Positions 50,148 through 63,495 of a stretch of DNA of 64,000 bases are shown here, piece after piece. Location of the stretch: positions 13,662,501 to 13,726,500 of the forward strand of contig CM049404.1 in NCBI GenBank assembly GCA_026929865.2, in the 5' to 3' direction. Every line of letters starts with the position of its first letter. The first letter of the stretch is position 1. A model generated the notes under the pieces. The model worked only from the letters and a program-made list of their open reading frames with translations. It was not told the DNA's origin and made no database searches. Origin of the DNA: Hyperoplus lanceolatus (taxonomy: Eukaryota > Chordata > Actinopteri > Uranoscopiformes > Ammodytidae). The position numbers and the translations under genes were made by a program.

Positions 50148-53100
50148 TTTATTTGGCACCATAATGACAATCTGATTGATAGTTTATGTCTGGGTATAAA
50201 TTATAGTCCCATATGGGCATAATCATTATGCTACCATGCTGCACGTTTTGGGAGCAATCTGTTATTTATTCTCTGTTGTCAACAAAACGTTGTTAATTAT
50301 ATCAGCTTTCATGGTTGCTATTGTTTAGTTCTTTTGAAACCAAATGGGCGACTAATTAGACATGGAGAGATTTTAAGAGTAACGTTCTGAGTAAATCCTT
50401 CAAACCCAATTTTGTCCTGACAAAATTGTTTTGACTCACAATATCTGTGTGATGTTAAAATCAGATGTGGAGATATGCGGTTTGTTATGGCGAAGTCTAA
50501 TTCTAATTAGTTTTTGAAATCTGCATGCTGTGTTTGTTTGAGCACATTAGTGTTTGCATATACGGCCTAACAACTTTATGAAGCTGACGTGACCACATCA
50601 AACCAAAGGGGAAATAAAAAACAGCTCCAGAGGAAAAGGCTCATTGTTGATTTGACTCGGATCTGTGGACTAGCTGTGTACTCTCAGACGTGTTTTTAGC
50701 CCTTACTCCACTCTGTTCTCTCTAGTTTGATACGTCTCTGTCCACTCATAAAGGCGGGTGCTGTTGGTTACCTTGACATGAAGGACGCACATGAAAAGCA
50801 CATTAGACCGGAAAATGGTTTTCAGCTGTATACTGGAGGCAGTGCGGGCGTCATTTTGACATTTAGCCTCCAAAGATTTTTCTCCACATTGGTGAAAAAA
50901 AAGAGCCTAAAGAGAAATACTGTGGTCCTGCTCAATATGAAATAATAACTTAGCTTATTTCTAAGTGTACATTTTCCTGACGGAGGTAAGATATTACATG
51001 AATGCGTAAGGTTATCTCTTATGGATACATCTTCTCAGCACTGTTGACTGCTGGGTTTTTTGTAGTGTTTGGTGCTGCTCCTTTACTGCCCTACAGCAGT
51101 ACAGCTTGGACCCTTTGATCACGTCCAGGCTGAGTCTCCTTGGCTCGCTGCTAGAGATGCTTCACAGATAGCCTCCATATTCAAACTCCCTCTGGACTAT
51201 TTGGGTAGGGAATTTGATTAGCTTATCATCTGTGTGGAGACTGTCATGCAAGTTGGTGTGATTATGCCAGAGAGCAGCAACAGCCCTGAATCTAGTCGAC
51301 AGCATCACCTGCCATCAATGAGGAACAATCAGTTGCAGCTTACATGCTACAATGTAATGTTCCCGCCACCGCTGACGTCAGATGTTAATTACTTTCATGG
51401 CTTTTAATTAACCTGCCTTTATGCAGAAACAAAACTGACATTTATTCCAAGAAACTTGTCGGAGTTCAGGGAGAAAACAATGCCCACACAAGTACTATTT
51501 TACATAAATATGCTTTAACATAATAACTCCGTCTATTAATCACATCCAATTCCACCACCCCCCCCGGCCCCCTAATTTATTTATTTTTACAGTTCTACGG
51601 AGGCAACACTGCTCACACAAGACAGGCTTGGTAAACAAATGACTCCAAATTATGCAATATATCAACTCAAGAGGGACCTGCAAATACCAAGCTGTCAGAT
51701 CCAAATGAAAGTCATTAGTTTGCAGCGATCAGAGCCTCCGAATACCTCCGACACAAACGACCTGCTGAAGTGCAATCAGCAGCTTTTCTATTAATAACGG
51801 CTATGAAGACACCTGGAATCACACGCAGTGATCAAGGTTGTGGAGCTCACAGGTGTTCCGTGGTATCTCTTATTCAGTCCGTCTCTCAATGCCATGCCAA
51901 ATCATGATTCTCATTTTGTTACTGGAAAGGTGACAAGATTAGGTGTACTCAAATAAATCCATAATGAAAAACATTTTGCTTTGTGTTTGTGTGAGTGTCT
52001 CCTATACTCAGTGTCAATACAGTACACATACAGTATATCATATAGCTGTGAGACATCGTCCCCATATTTACACCATCCACCAACACATGGGTCACATAAG
52101 TAAATCTTAATTTGAACTCCCTCTATTCACCATGAATAAGAAGTATGTCAACCCTTAATAAAGGTAAATAAATAAACCTTAAAGACTCACTATAAATAGC
52201 TTCAAGCTGATGTTAAGGCATTTGTAAACAAAACATTGTCTTTACAATGTTTAGTTATTATGAAGCATACATCATTCCATGAATTATTCATTATTCAGCA
52301 TAACATATTTGTAAGGTTTAATCATACTACTTACAAATACACACTTAAACAAGTGATTGCAGTGCTTATCAAAACATTGAGTTATTCTTTATACACATGA
52401 ACAAACCATTTACAGGAAGAAGGTTCATTCATTGGTCTTGAAAAAAGTTAGTTTAACCAAAACAATTTAACTCAATGTTTACTTACCAATTATGTTTCAG
52501 TGCTTTCAGCCACATGTAATGGCCATTTGAAGTATGAACAAAATATATACTTAATGACTATAATACATTATAAAACACTATATTATAGTGTGTCATAAAC
52601 AATGTACAAAGTGTCGCTATGCTGGTTCATTCTTTTTTCTGTTTGTTTTTTAGTTTTTTGTTTGTTTTTTGAAAAGTGGAAAAAGGAGCCTGCTGCTTTA
52701 CCAGTGATTGTGTGCTAAATGCTGCCAGTATCTGTCACACTGGGAGGTCTGAAATCCTCTGACTAGGGATTCAAATTGAGGAAAATATTTGACTAATTAA
52801 ATTAGAAGAGTGTACATGAACATTTTAGAAGATAAAAGAAAGAAAATAGCTTTTTTTTCTTATTTTGATGGAGCGTTAATTAAAACTCTGTATGTCAAAC
52901 ACACATTTGAATCCCTCAGAGCATCACAGGCCGCACCAACCACAAAAAATAACAATCTACCAGCACCCAGAAATCATCCTGACTGTACGTCTCAAACCTC
53001 TCCAGGGTTTTGCTGTTCAGTATAGTTCAGCATCTTGAGTTCCTTCTGGGGCTCCTATTTTCCTTCCAATTTGTTTGATTTAATTGTGTTATCTATATGT

Positions 53101-53670
53101 GTCTTGTCTGAATTTTTCGAGCACACTGCAAAAGATAAGTTCTCTGCTAAAGTAGGGCACCTCTCTCATTAGACACTCCCAGAAAAATAAGAGACTACAA
53201 GAGTCTTTGTTATCATTCAGCAATAGAAAAGTACTTTTTTCCTCAGTGATTAAGAGGGTCCTCTCCAGCTCAGCATATGTAAATGCAGCACTTTCAGATA
53301 TCTGCTTTGAAGCCTTCAGTGGAAGAGGGGAACAAGTGGAGCTAACATCTGAACAAAAATGGTTGGCACTTGCCAACATCCTGTTGACTCTCACAGGGTC
53401 TGCCTGTAGACTCATTGGATTTGAATGAATTTCAGTTTAAAGGGCAGTGTGTTCAGGACCTCTGTAGCTTTAGATTTAGTCAGGATAATCAAACATACTG
53501 TATAAAGGAGATGAAGAGATCTTGAGAATGACGGGGACTATTGTGGGTTAGACGTCACTGCTTGTCAGAAGAGGCTAGATAAGACTTTTCCAGAATAATA
53601 ACAGCACAGGCAGAACGGTGTGGAGAGTTTTAGATGGCATAGAATAGAGCTAAAGAAAATACAAAATAAA
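50148..53670. other. Non-coding, nothing firmly recognised
   Basis: 3.5 kb of AT-rich sequence. A C-run lies at about 51557-51566. The stretch 52180-52630 is rich in short inverted AATGTTTA/ATTATAGTG-type sequence and may be an old MITE without clear ends. Confidence 0.45.
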
Positions 53671-53673
53671 CTA

Positions 53674-54970
53674 GAACTGCAAGCAGTTGTGAACGGGGGC
53701 CAAGCCTCCCAAGCGACTCGGGATCGGTCGTAGTCTTCCGCGGCGCCGGCCACTCGCTTCAGGGAATCCGGGATGTAACGTTTTTGAACGTGGGATGTCT
53801 GCTTTGGGAGTTATAGACCAAAAGGCAAAAAAATTGCAGTGAAAGATGCTCAAGAGGATAAGGAGATGTATACTTTTTGTGTTTTTGGCACCCCCTTTTG
53901 GAGTAATTTAACGAAAATGTAGAACCAACTTGAGGACCATAGGACAAACACATCTGTGAAGATTGGTGTTGATAGGATGAATCGTTTTGGATTTAAGAGC
54001 AATTTGGTACAAGGTAGCTAATGCGCGAATCTTTGAAGCGCTACCGTTTGGTCTTCCGATGGTCGTAGAAAAATTCTGTATACAACTTTTGCTCGTGGGA
54101 GTCGGTAGAGAAAAATGCTTTTGGTTTCGTCCAAATCAGGCAAAAACTGTAGGAGGAGTGTGTTTTGGTGACTGACACAGTTTTTGCGATGTAGCAAAAA
54201 ATCTATATATACGAAAATGGGCGTGGCCTATCTCAAAAGATGCTGCTGACTTGTGGGCATCTGTGGATATAAAGTTTTTGACTGTCGGACTTTCGGTGTG
54301 GGAGTTATAGCCCAAAACGCCTTTTTCTTTGTTGTAGTGCCACCTAGTGGTCGGCATGTCTGATTTTTTTTTGTATGCTGAGAGGCCGGTGGTCTGAACT
54401 AGTCATGCAAGTGGCATGTCCCAACCCTTTACGGTTTGGGCTGCAGCACCAGTTTTAGGCTGGGAGGGGTAGGAATAATAAAACATCCAGCAAAAACAAT
54501 GGTTCCCTGCCCAGCAGGGCTATGGAACTAGCCTGGCTCCGCCCGCCCGCCTACTTCCGGCCAAATTTTATTTTCCCTTCAGTAGTCAGTCTGGGTGTAC
54601 AGCCCATTTCCCAGTTTTGCTGGAGATTCGACAGCCGGTCCAATCAGCGAACAGAGCGAGTGGCTGAGAACGATGACGTCGAAGTCGCGCTCCAGTTTCA
54701 GTTGCCAGAAGCCGGCTCATGACACACGTGACGACCAAACGTTATGCGATTGGTTGGCTAATCCAGAGTGGCACTGGGCAGATCCAATAGTTTTAAACTT
54801 TAACAGACACCCGCCTCCATGAGTGAACGTTTGCCAATTAAAGCACTGCCAGACCTTCTGTACAAATGAAATGAAGTACGGTGGTCTGGTAGCACCAGGC
54901 TACTATGGAACCGCGTTGCTCTGCAAAACGCGGTCCCAGGCCCTTCTCAGGCTTGGCCCCCTAACAAGAG
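53674..54970. repeat. Interspersed repeat of unresolved class, split by a hAT MITE
   Basis: It begins GAACTGCAAGCAGTTGTGAA and GGGGGCCAAGCC, and ends near GGCTTGGCCCCC (about 54949-54960), so 12 bp near the ends are inverted. An inner CCCTGCCCAGCAGGG palindrome lies just before the insertion. The layout and wording match a common fish repeat I cannot name with certainty. The hAT MITE at 54529-54902 interrupts it. Confidence 0.6.
54529..54902. mobile_element. hAT-type MITE (374 bp)
   Basis: The ends TAGCCTGG and CCAGGCTA are inverted. The flanking sequence CTATGGAAC is directly repeated at 54520-54528 and 54903-54911 (8 or 9 bp, depending on which C/TA is counted). GC-rich interior, non-coding. 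Confidence 0.82.
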
Positions 54971-57600
54971 TGTTTGTGATTTTTATGGATATGGACAATA
55001 CCAAGTTTTCATTATGTAAGAACTTGTACTGCAACACTTTCACACAGTATTTGGCTTATTCAGAAGGTAATCTTGGATTAACATGTAACTTCTAATAGTA
55101 AGTGCTGTAGAAGATGCCAATTTGTCTGAGAATAGGGAAAGTAAACCCCAGGAACATATTACGTCTTTCCAGGAACGCAACTGAAAGAAACACCATCTTG
55201 CAGTTTAGAAGTAACATAAGCTAGTGAAACAGCACTCCCCTGGAGTTGAGATCAGGACTTGGCTCTCTTAGGAGCAGGAAATGACTGCAGATACCCCCTG
55301 AAGGGTGGTAAGATGTACCGCATTTTTGGTTTAATATAAAACAGTGTCTTGAAGAAAAGATTTGCGATATATTCAGGTTTTATGGACACTGAAACTCACA
55401 GTGGCCTGCACCTAGTTGTGTGTTTGTGCTCTCAAAGTTGGACACATTGCTGCAATGAAGTAAGGGGACGGTTTAGTTTGTTGCTCTGCAGGGCAATGTT
55501 CAATGTCCTCTTATTTTTCTGCCTTTACGCGAAGCAGTGTTGAGCCACAGGGCACAGAAGGACACGTCCCTGCAGCCAAGGCCTTATATCTACTTTATGT
55601 GGGACTGATACTTCACACAGACGCAACCAGGGCTAGACAGACCGGCTCTTGGATCAAAGCTGTGTCAAACTGGGCTCCAGGGAATCCTTCCCCTCAGCCA
55701 CATATCCCAAGCAAACCGAGCTAATGGGACTTCCCAGATAGAATCATGTGAGTTTAAAAACCTAAATGATGGGAGCAGCAAGGCCGGCACACTCTGTCGT
55801 CCGAAAAGTGTAGGTCTCCACCAGAGATTTAAATTCCAGCAACAGCAGCAAAGAATTTCCTGAGTAGCAGTTGCTATTATTTGAACTTTGGTAATATGCT
55901 TATGACTGTGACTTAAAATGTATCTTCTAATTTGATTTCAGCATTATCTCATCATACTTTTCGATAGGCAGAAAATCCCTGGGGCAGACAAAATGAAGAG
56001 CATGCATTAATTTCCTTCTGATATATTATCCTTGCAACTATCTGAGTGACAGATCCTGTTGTAAGAGGGTGAGTACTGCGGGTAGAGAAAATGATACACA
56101 CAATATACAACATTATCCACTGCAGCAAAGATTTGTACGGCATGAAACCTCTCACATGGCCTAGCCCCTCTCTGTGTACACTACCAGTTCAAAAGAAACA
56201 GGAGACATACTTTATGTTTTACTGTTGAAAATAACAGCTTTAAATTTGGATCTCTGAAACAGCTATCCACTTGGAAGTTTTACATTTCTTTTGGCACATA
56301 TGTTGAGTATTGAATAGGCTAGTCAAAAACATAGTTATCTGCCATTCAGTGGCCAACATGCCTCATTATCCAGATAAGTCAGAGGACGATCAAGACCTTT
56401 GCTATCAGAAAAGGCCATCAGATATTCAAATCAGAAATCAGTATATTATAAGTGCAAAGAAAGGCATCTTAAGTGAAATATCTGGAGATTGAAAAGTGTT
56501 ACATGGTATGCGTTTATTGATTTAGTGGCATGTGTCAATTCTGAGAGCAATTTCCCTTTTTTTGTTACGTCTCTGCACTTAAAACCTTATTTCACTGTAC
56601 CACTTTCCACCAATACCAATTCTTCATATGTGCCGACATTTCTTACTCTCAATTGTTACTATAAATTCTTAGTCTAATGCCACTTTTGAGTGGTGGCAGT
56701 AGATGCTGCTGTTCAACTTTAATATGGCACAAAAATAAATGGCATGTCACTGTTGTTACTCTGCCATACGACAAGACTTCCTGGCATATGTCGTTGCTGA
56801 TTGTTGTATGTTGCTGCTGTAAGCACACAAACACGGCATACCACTTACCGATATTCCTCTACCAGGTGTCACTTTTTTCTTGCAGATTCTGTGTAAAACA
56901 AGCCCTTGATAATTTTAGATGAGATGAGATGAACTAAATTCAATTTAAAAAAAGGCTATTAATCTGATGTTTTAGGTTACGATATTTAACCAAGGCATAT
57001 TGTTTTTTGTCCCATTGCATTCATGTTTGAGTACACTACAGTGATTATGAGGGCTTCGTCATTCTTCGGTAAGCTGTGGTCTGCTGTTTGATTAATTGAT
57101 TTAGATGGAGAGATTTACTTCCTCCCAGCTAGTAAATAGTGCACTGAGAAGGGAAGCAAAACAAATGATAGCTCTGCTGATATTTCCACTGAAAGGTAGA
57201 GAATATAAATCCCTTCTTCGGTATGCATTACTGCATAGTTATGTCAAATCATAAGCACTGCTTACATTTGTTGAACATTGCTATATGTTCATCAATAGCA
57301 CTCAGGGAAACATGAATTTGTGGGAATGAGCTATCTGTGTAGAACACGTCATTATTGTTTGTTTGTTTTTTCTTCGAAACTGAACCTTCTTCTAACCATG
57401 CAGATTTTTTTTTTCTCGTTGATCTCCTGACAATTATTTCGTTAAGCATTTGGTGCCTGTGGTAGGTTGCAGGTGACACAAGTAATTGGATTTTTCTTTT
57501 GTACAAAGCTCCCATGCTTCCTCTCTGTATGGCCTATTACTCAAACAGCAGTGTACAATGTTGTCACAATGTTCTGAGTATTCAGTTCAGCTGTGAGAAA
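54971..57600. other. Non-coding, nothing recognised
   Basis: 2.6 kb without supported features. Confidence 0.5.
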
Positions 57601-57839
57601 CAGCTACTCAAAAACTAGGAAAACAAATGTAATCCTGTGTCTCAGATTATACCCTGCATGAGTAGGACGTCTACTCAGTGACTTTATTTTCTGGGTACTT
57701 GCCCAAAATAAAAGAGAAATTGTGTAACATGTGTGTCTTTTTCGAGAACAGGGCAGATGAAAAGTTGGGACATTAGATTGAAATTTAGTTGGAAATGCTG
57801 AAATTACAAAATGGGTCAGAGACAAATGCTTTTGGAAAA

Positions 57840-58915
57840 CGGGGGAATCTGAGGCATCGGGTAATGTGAGCCACCCCCTGTATGTAGGCAACGGAAAACA
57901 TTTTTGGTTATGTGAGATATATGTTTTCAAGCTCCTCTCATTTCCCCATGGCCCTGAAAAGAGGACCTCATGGTGCTGTGGTAAGCATGTTTTTTTCACA
58001 AAATTAGGTCTTTTGCATCTAAAAGTAAATTTTCTTGCTGTCAACTTAATCAACTGTTGTGCCAAAGCAAATGTATTCACGTAGAAAAACGTATATCATA
58101 CGTGTTGATGAACTACCAACATATAAAAACCATGTGCTGATATTAGCTAAAGATTAGCCTGAAATGCCAAGAGAGGTAGTTTTTTCTCAAATTGTGGTGG
58201 TGGGGGAAAGTGAGACACTGTCTCACTTTCCCCCACCATGAGGCACAAGTTAAGTTTAGTCTTAAACATATTTTAATGTAATATTACATAACATATGTTT
58301 TATTTTAATGTCATACACATTGTAGAAAAGCCATCATGCCAAGGAAATACACCAGGAAGACGACCTGGGGAAACCACACGGAAAGAGCACCTTCTCATCT
58401 TTCCCTGTAACCTTCAGGGCTGGAATGTAGAGTAGGCCTAGTTGTAGAGTATGACAGGCTGATGTTATAATCCAGTTGGGTCTTCTCCTGTGTTCTGAGT
58501 CCCAGGCTGTTCTCGCTGGTTCTGATTTCCCTATGCTTTGACCCCCAGACACAAGCTGGCTCTGACCCCCAGACTGTGTTCTAATCTAACTGGTTCTATC
58601 TTTCATTTGAATCTTATTAAAACCTTTTGAATTATAATATGTTGTATTTGATTTTGTTCAGAGTTACTTTAAAGTGTTTAGAAAATTTGCTTTGCTTAAT
58701 TGACCAAACCCCATCATTCTTTTACTAGTCCAACATTAGTTCTGGAATGTGTGGCTAGCTTTCAGGATTGTAACTGTTACAATATGTGTTGTTATGGTAG
58801 TTTCAGAGTGGAAAAAGTAAGTGGATCAGTTTACCCCCTTGATTTTTCTGGTTTGTCTCAGTTTACCCCACAGCTGGGGTAAAGTGAGCCACAAGTGAGC
58901 TCAGATTACCCCGTT
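57840..58915. repeat. Region with recurrent GGGGTAA-GTGAGCCAC motifs and hairpins
   Basis: CGGGTAATGTGAGCCACC occurs at 57859, GGGGGAAAGTGAGACAC at 58201, and GGGGTAAAGTGAGCCAC at 58876. CAGTTTACCCC occurs near 58827 and 58858, and ATTACCCC near 58906. A perfect 20-bp hairpin is at 58198-58238. This may be a decayed DNA transposon, but no pair of ends or duplication was defined. Confidence 0.45.
58198..58238. repeat. Perfect 20-bp palindrome with 1-nt centre
   Basis: The arms TGGTGGGGGAAAGTGAGACA and its exact reverse complement surround a single C at 58218. Confidence 0.9.
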
Positions 58916-58921
58916 CTCCAG

Positions 58922-58922
<1 letters not shown>

Positions 58923-59016
<94 letters not shown>

Positions 59017-59019
59017 TTT
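58923..59019. repeat. TA microsatellite plus T-run
   Basis: About 38 TA units followed by a T-run of about 20, next to the 3' tail side of a minus-strand SINE. Confidence 0.95.
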
Positions 59020-59180
59020 GGCATTTTTATGCTTTATTGATGGTGTAGAGACAGAGTTGAAATGGGGCAGAGAGGGGAGTGACATGCAGAGGACGACCGC
59101 AGGCTGGAATCGAACCCGGGTCCGCTGCTGGCCGAGGCCCATGGGGGGGACGCCCTACCAACTGAGCTAAGGGCGCCCCC
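59020..59180 (-). repeat. tRNA-derived SINE
   Basis: The minus-strand head reads GGGGCGCCCTTAGCTCAGTT with TAGCTCAGTTGG as A box. GGGTTCGATTCC (about 59105-59117) is a perfect B box. The body is about 80 bp and the A-rich tail corresponds to the T-run at 59000-59019. The well-kept promoter boxes suggest a young copy. The extra bases between the boxes and the body show that it is not a functional tRNA gene. Confidence 0.82.
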
Positions 59181-62135
59181 TCGAAATACAGTATCTTAAC
59201 AGCTACTTGATGGATTGCTATTAAAATTTGATTTATTTTGTCATTATCAGGTCAAAATTATAATTTGCCCAATGCTTTATGACAATAATTGCAAACTAAC
59301 ATTCCCATTGGTTCGTTCTCATTTGCAAATTCAAGCATCTTGAGATGCTACATTATGCTAACCATCAGCAAGTGTTCACCTTTCAGAGTCTTTTAGCATG
59401 CTGAAATTAGCATTTCTACAGGCTAGAATTGTTGTTGTTGACAAATAATTATATTGTTGAGGAAGGCTTGAGCTTAGTTAAACAGCAACACTATGATAAC
59501 TATATATTTTACTTAGAAAACGTACTTAAATTGTCATTTATTTTTGTTCCCAAAAATCATTATGTTGTATTACCCACTTGTTCAGTGTACACACAAACAC
59601 AGATATAGGTTTTACTGAGCTAGTCCACCTGACTTAAGTATGATACTGTCACATGACTAAAAAGATAATAGATTAAAGCCAATTTAGTGGCACAGACAAA
59701 CAAAAACGAAAGCATTCAACTTTCTTCAAAGAAAAAACTGCTGCTAGTGTTTGCTTATGACAATATTCTCTCTGCGTATTAGCTTAATGAGTCCTATTGA
59801 AGCAAACATTGGCTCCACTACAGATGCCAATGCAATGCGGCAGAGATGGTGTGTGTGTGTGTGTGTGTGTGTGAATGTCCATGTACATGTGTGCGTGCAT
59901 GTGTATGTGCTGCCATGCCAACAGATGCCCAAAGCCAAGGGCAGGTATATTTTAAAATTATGCTAGTAAGGAATGAGGAGGATGACGCAGCATCAAAAAC
60001 ATGTTAAATGACACCATATCAATGTATATTCAATAAGGAGTATCATACATTTCTCATGCTGTATGCACTGTTCCAGTGTCAGGGCACAGCCGCTGTTTCT
60101 CTCTTTTTACTCACACACTGCTCTTATATCAAGCCTAAAGCTAATGAAACGAAAGGTTGGATTGAAAAAAGAAACAGCGATATAAACTTTATCCCAGCAC
60201 CCCTAGATAAAGATAAATAAATAAATAAGACCGTTTTAAGCCACAGGGGAGATTCTGTTATTAGCTGTGTTAACCACATTATGCACATTAGCATTCTGAG
60301 AAGTGGTCATTAATCTCTCACATCAAGATCTGAATGAGCTATATGCTGATGAGAGTCTCAGTTTTACAGCCCTGTGTGACACATGTCAGCTAACTATAGC
60401 CGAGGTAATTTAGGGTGCTGCATGAAGTGAAAATGATACTGTAAAAATAAGATGATCCTAAGAGCCCCATTTTCAATTTGTGGTCAACATTATTTAATTT
60501 TATTTTAAATTGACATTCCTGTATATAACAACAATACATATTATTGCAGTGTGACACCATGCTGAATAGAAGCAGCATCTCACTTACCAGCAACAATCGA
60601 TTGTTTGCATGTGATGCATTTGTTAGTCTGTGCTTGAACAGTCCTTTTTGGACATTGGCTTTGAAATGGAACTTATCATGGTATAATATGTGCGTGTTTT
60701 CCATTTTTTCCACACTTACTGGCTTTCATTCTGGAATCCACAATCTAGTTCATGTGTTTTTCTTAAATTCATGAAGAAGCCTCTCTACCGAATAATTTTG
60801 AATCCAGATTAGTATTTGAATAGAAAACAAACATACTCCAAAATGTCTCCTCGGATTTAAAAAACATATATTATGTTTGGTAAGCATGGAAGAGATTTGA
60901 ATTTATTATACTTGGTCCATGGATAGGCACATGTGACTCATTGCAAAGGTTTTCCTTTTGATTGTATGACATATAGATGCACACTCAGCCTGGCTGTATT
61001 ATAATCCCAACTCCTGCTATCACTCCACTAAATTTCTGTGCAATTTTTCTGAATTTTACAAATGGAACAAAACAAAAACACTCAGAATGTAACCCATCCA
61101 TTGTCTCAAAACCCAGAAAACACATTAGTGGAAGCTGAATGTCCTCAAGTGTATGCCCGATGACGAACTGAGAAGCATACGGTATTTAAAACAGGATCTA
61201 TTATTCATGAGATGACAGTAATTCAGTTTTTGCTCCAAAACAGACTGCAAGTTTATTAAACTCATAATTACAACACCGCTTAAGACTATGCCAAGACATA
61301 ACATCCTATTAAGAATTAAATACTGTGCCTGAACGATGTAATTTGTCTTGTACAAGCGTAAAACTATGCGGCCCATTCACAATGACACACACAGAGTGTC
61401 TGCGGTTGAAACCACTAGATGCGTATTGTTGGTGACAAGGGTGCCAATGCTAAATTGGAGGAAATGGCTAATTATGCCCCAATGTTAACCTTTGTGCTGT
61501 ATAAATCCAAAACAAGGCAATTCCTCACAAAGTCAATTATCTACATTTCTCGGGCAGTGAAGTGAAGAGGATTGATTGAGATTAAAGATAATTGGATTAA
61601 CTAAAGCTGTACACAAAGAATCAGAAGTACTTCATGATTCCATCTTTGCAAATAGCTATAGATCAGTGATATCTACTAATTTATCAGGACATATACGTAA
61701 CTGTGGTCTTTTAGATTTGGGTTGGAAAATTAAAATCCTGGTGTACAACCAGTTTTCAGATTAAACACTGCATAGAGACTGGCTTTTGACTCTTTACAAT
61801 TGTAGTAAGTGGTGGCTTTGTATTGGCATGATTGAGTCTGTGTTGTCAGATTATAAAGACCACCTCATTGACTTTTGTGAATGTGATTGGTGACTGTAGG
61901 AGCTGATACTGATCGCCTGATGGAGCACATGATTACAGTGTTCTGGCTGAACAAATGCAATGCCCCATTTCACTCAGAAACAGTTGAATTTGACAGAAAG
62001 GGCTCTGCCCTCCAAGATAGACACCCACAAGCAGTTGTGTGAGATTATTTGGTGAATACAATAAGATATATATTATATATATTGCATTTAATTATGAGCT
62101 CTATTGATATTTTAAAGCATTTGAAAGAGACAACA
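59181..62135. other. Non-coding, nothing recognised
   Basis: About 3 kb of AT-rich sequence with one GT microsatellite. No supported gene. Confidence 0.5.
59849..59873. repeat. GT microsatellite
   Basis: About twelve GT units. Confidence 0.95.
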
Positions 62136-62271
62136 TACAGTCCCCTCCATAAGTATCGGAACAGTGAGGCCAATTCCTTTATTTTTGCTGTAGACTGGAA
62201 ACATTTGGGTTTGACACCAAAAGATGAATATGAGACAATAGATCAACATTTCAGCTTTCATTTCCAGGTAT

Positions 62272-62885
62272 TCACATCTGGATCCGATTCACAAGTGAGA
62301 AGATAGCATTTTTTGAAAAGGAACACCACATTTTTAGGCAAGCAAAAGTATTGGAACAGATAGAATATAAATAAATTAAAGTGAATAAACCATAATATTT
62401 TGTCGCAAATCCTTCGCTTGCAATAACCGCATCAAGCCTGTGACCCATGGACATCACAAAACTTTTGCATTCTTCTTTTGTGATGCTTTTCCAGGCTTTC
62501 ACCGCAGCCTCATTCAGTTGTTGTTTGTTTTGGGGGGATTCTCACTTCGGTCTCCTCTTTAGCAGGTAAAATGCATGCTCTATAGTGTTTAAGTCTGGAG
62601 ATTGACTTGGCCAGTCTAAAACCTTCCATTTCTTGCTCCTGATGAACTCCTTTGTTGTTTTTGCAGTTTTTTTAGATCATTATCTTGCTGCATGATGAAG
62701 GATCTTCCAATCAGTTTTGTTGCATCTTTCTTTAAATTGGCAGACCGAATGTTTCTGTAGACTTCTAAGTTCATTTTGCTGTTGCCATCATGTGTTACTG
62801 TGTTGTTGTCAAGATGAACCTTTACCAAAGTGATGGAAAGGCTAAAGTTTGGAGAAAGTAAGGATCTACTCATGATCCCAAGCAT
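62272..62885 (-). pseudogene. Tc1 transposase C-terminal fragment, inverted copy
   Basis: Minus-strand pieces include SANLKKDATKLIGRSFIMQQ (62616-62885, up to the second catalytic region) and AWKSITKEECKSFVMSMGHR followed by LDAVIASEGFATKY (62272-62502), the enzyme's end. Frameshifts separate the pieces. It mirrors the plus-strand copy at 62880-63495. Confidence 0.85.
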
Positions 62886-63495
62886 ACAAGCTCATCTGTG
62901 AAACACGGTGGAGGCAATGTCATGGCTTGGGCTTGCATGGCTTCTTCTCGGATGGGCTCATTATTCTTCATTGATGATGTAACACATGATGGCAACAGCT
63001 AAATGAACTCAGAAGTTTACACAAACATTTTGTCTGCCAATTTAAGGAAAAATGCAACCAAACTGATTGGAAGGTCCTCCGTAATGCAGCAAGATATTGA
63101 CCCAAAACACAACAAAGGAGTTAATCAGGGTCAAGAAGTGGAAGGTTTTAGACTGGCTAAGTCAATCTCCAGACTTAAACGCTATAGAGCATGCATTTTA
63201 CCTGCTATAGAGGAGACTTAAGAGAGTAACCCCCTAACACAAACAGCAACTGAATGAGGCTGCGGTGAAAGTCTGGAAAAGCATCACAAAAGAAGAATGC
63301 AAAAGTTTTGTGATGTCAATGGGTCACAGGCTTGATGCGGTTATTGCAAGCAAAGGATTTGCGACAAAATATTGCGTTTTATTCACTTTAATTTATTTAA
63401 AGTCTATCTGTTCCAATACTTCTGCTCACCTAAAAATGTGGTGTTCCTTTACAAATAATGATATCTTCTCAGTTGTGTATCGGATCCAGATGTGA
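62880..63495 (+). pseudogene. Tc1 transposase C-terminal half, plus-strand copy
   Basis: Plus-strand pieces read [13 protein letters not shown] (62910-62948, partly in the spacer), then SANLRKNATKLIGRSSVMQQ followed by DIDPKHN (63003-63221), then VWKSITKEECKSFVMSMGHR followed by LDAVIASKGFATKY (63265-63495). The order is collinear with fish Tc1 transposases, but stops and frameshifts break it and the N-terminal DNA-binding half is absent. Confidence 0.87.

Noticed and set aside
57604..58080. 158-codon minus-strand frame
   Set aside because: No recognised domain. It overlaps the motif-rich repeat region; possibly a remnant but not supportable as a gene.
59090..59180. Possible tRNA gene with perfect B box
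   Set aside because: Followed by a SINE body and A-rich tail, and the cloverleaf is not convincing; called a tRNA-derived SINE.
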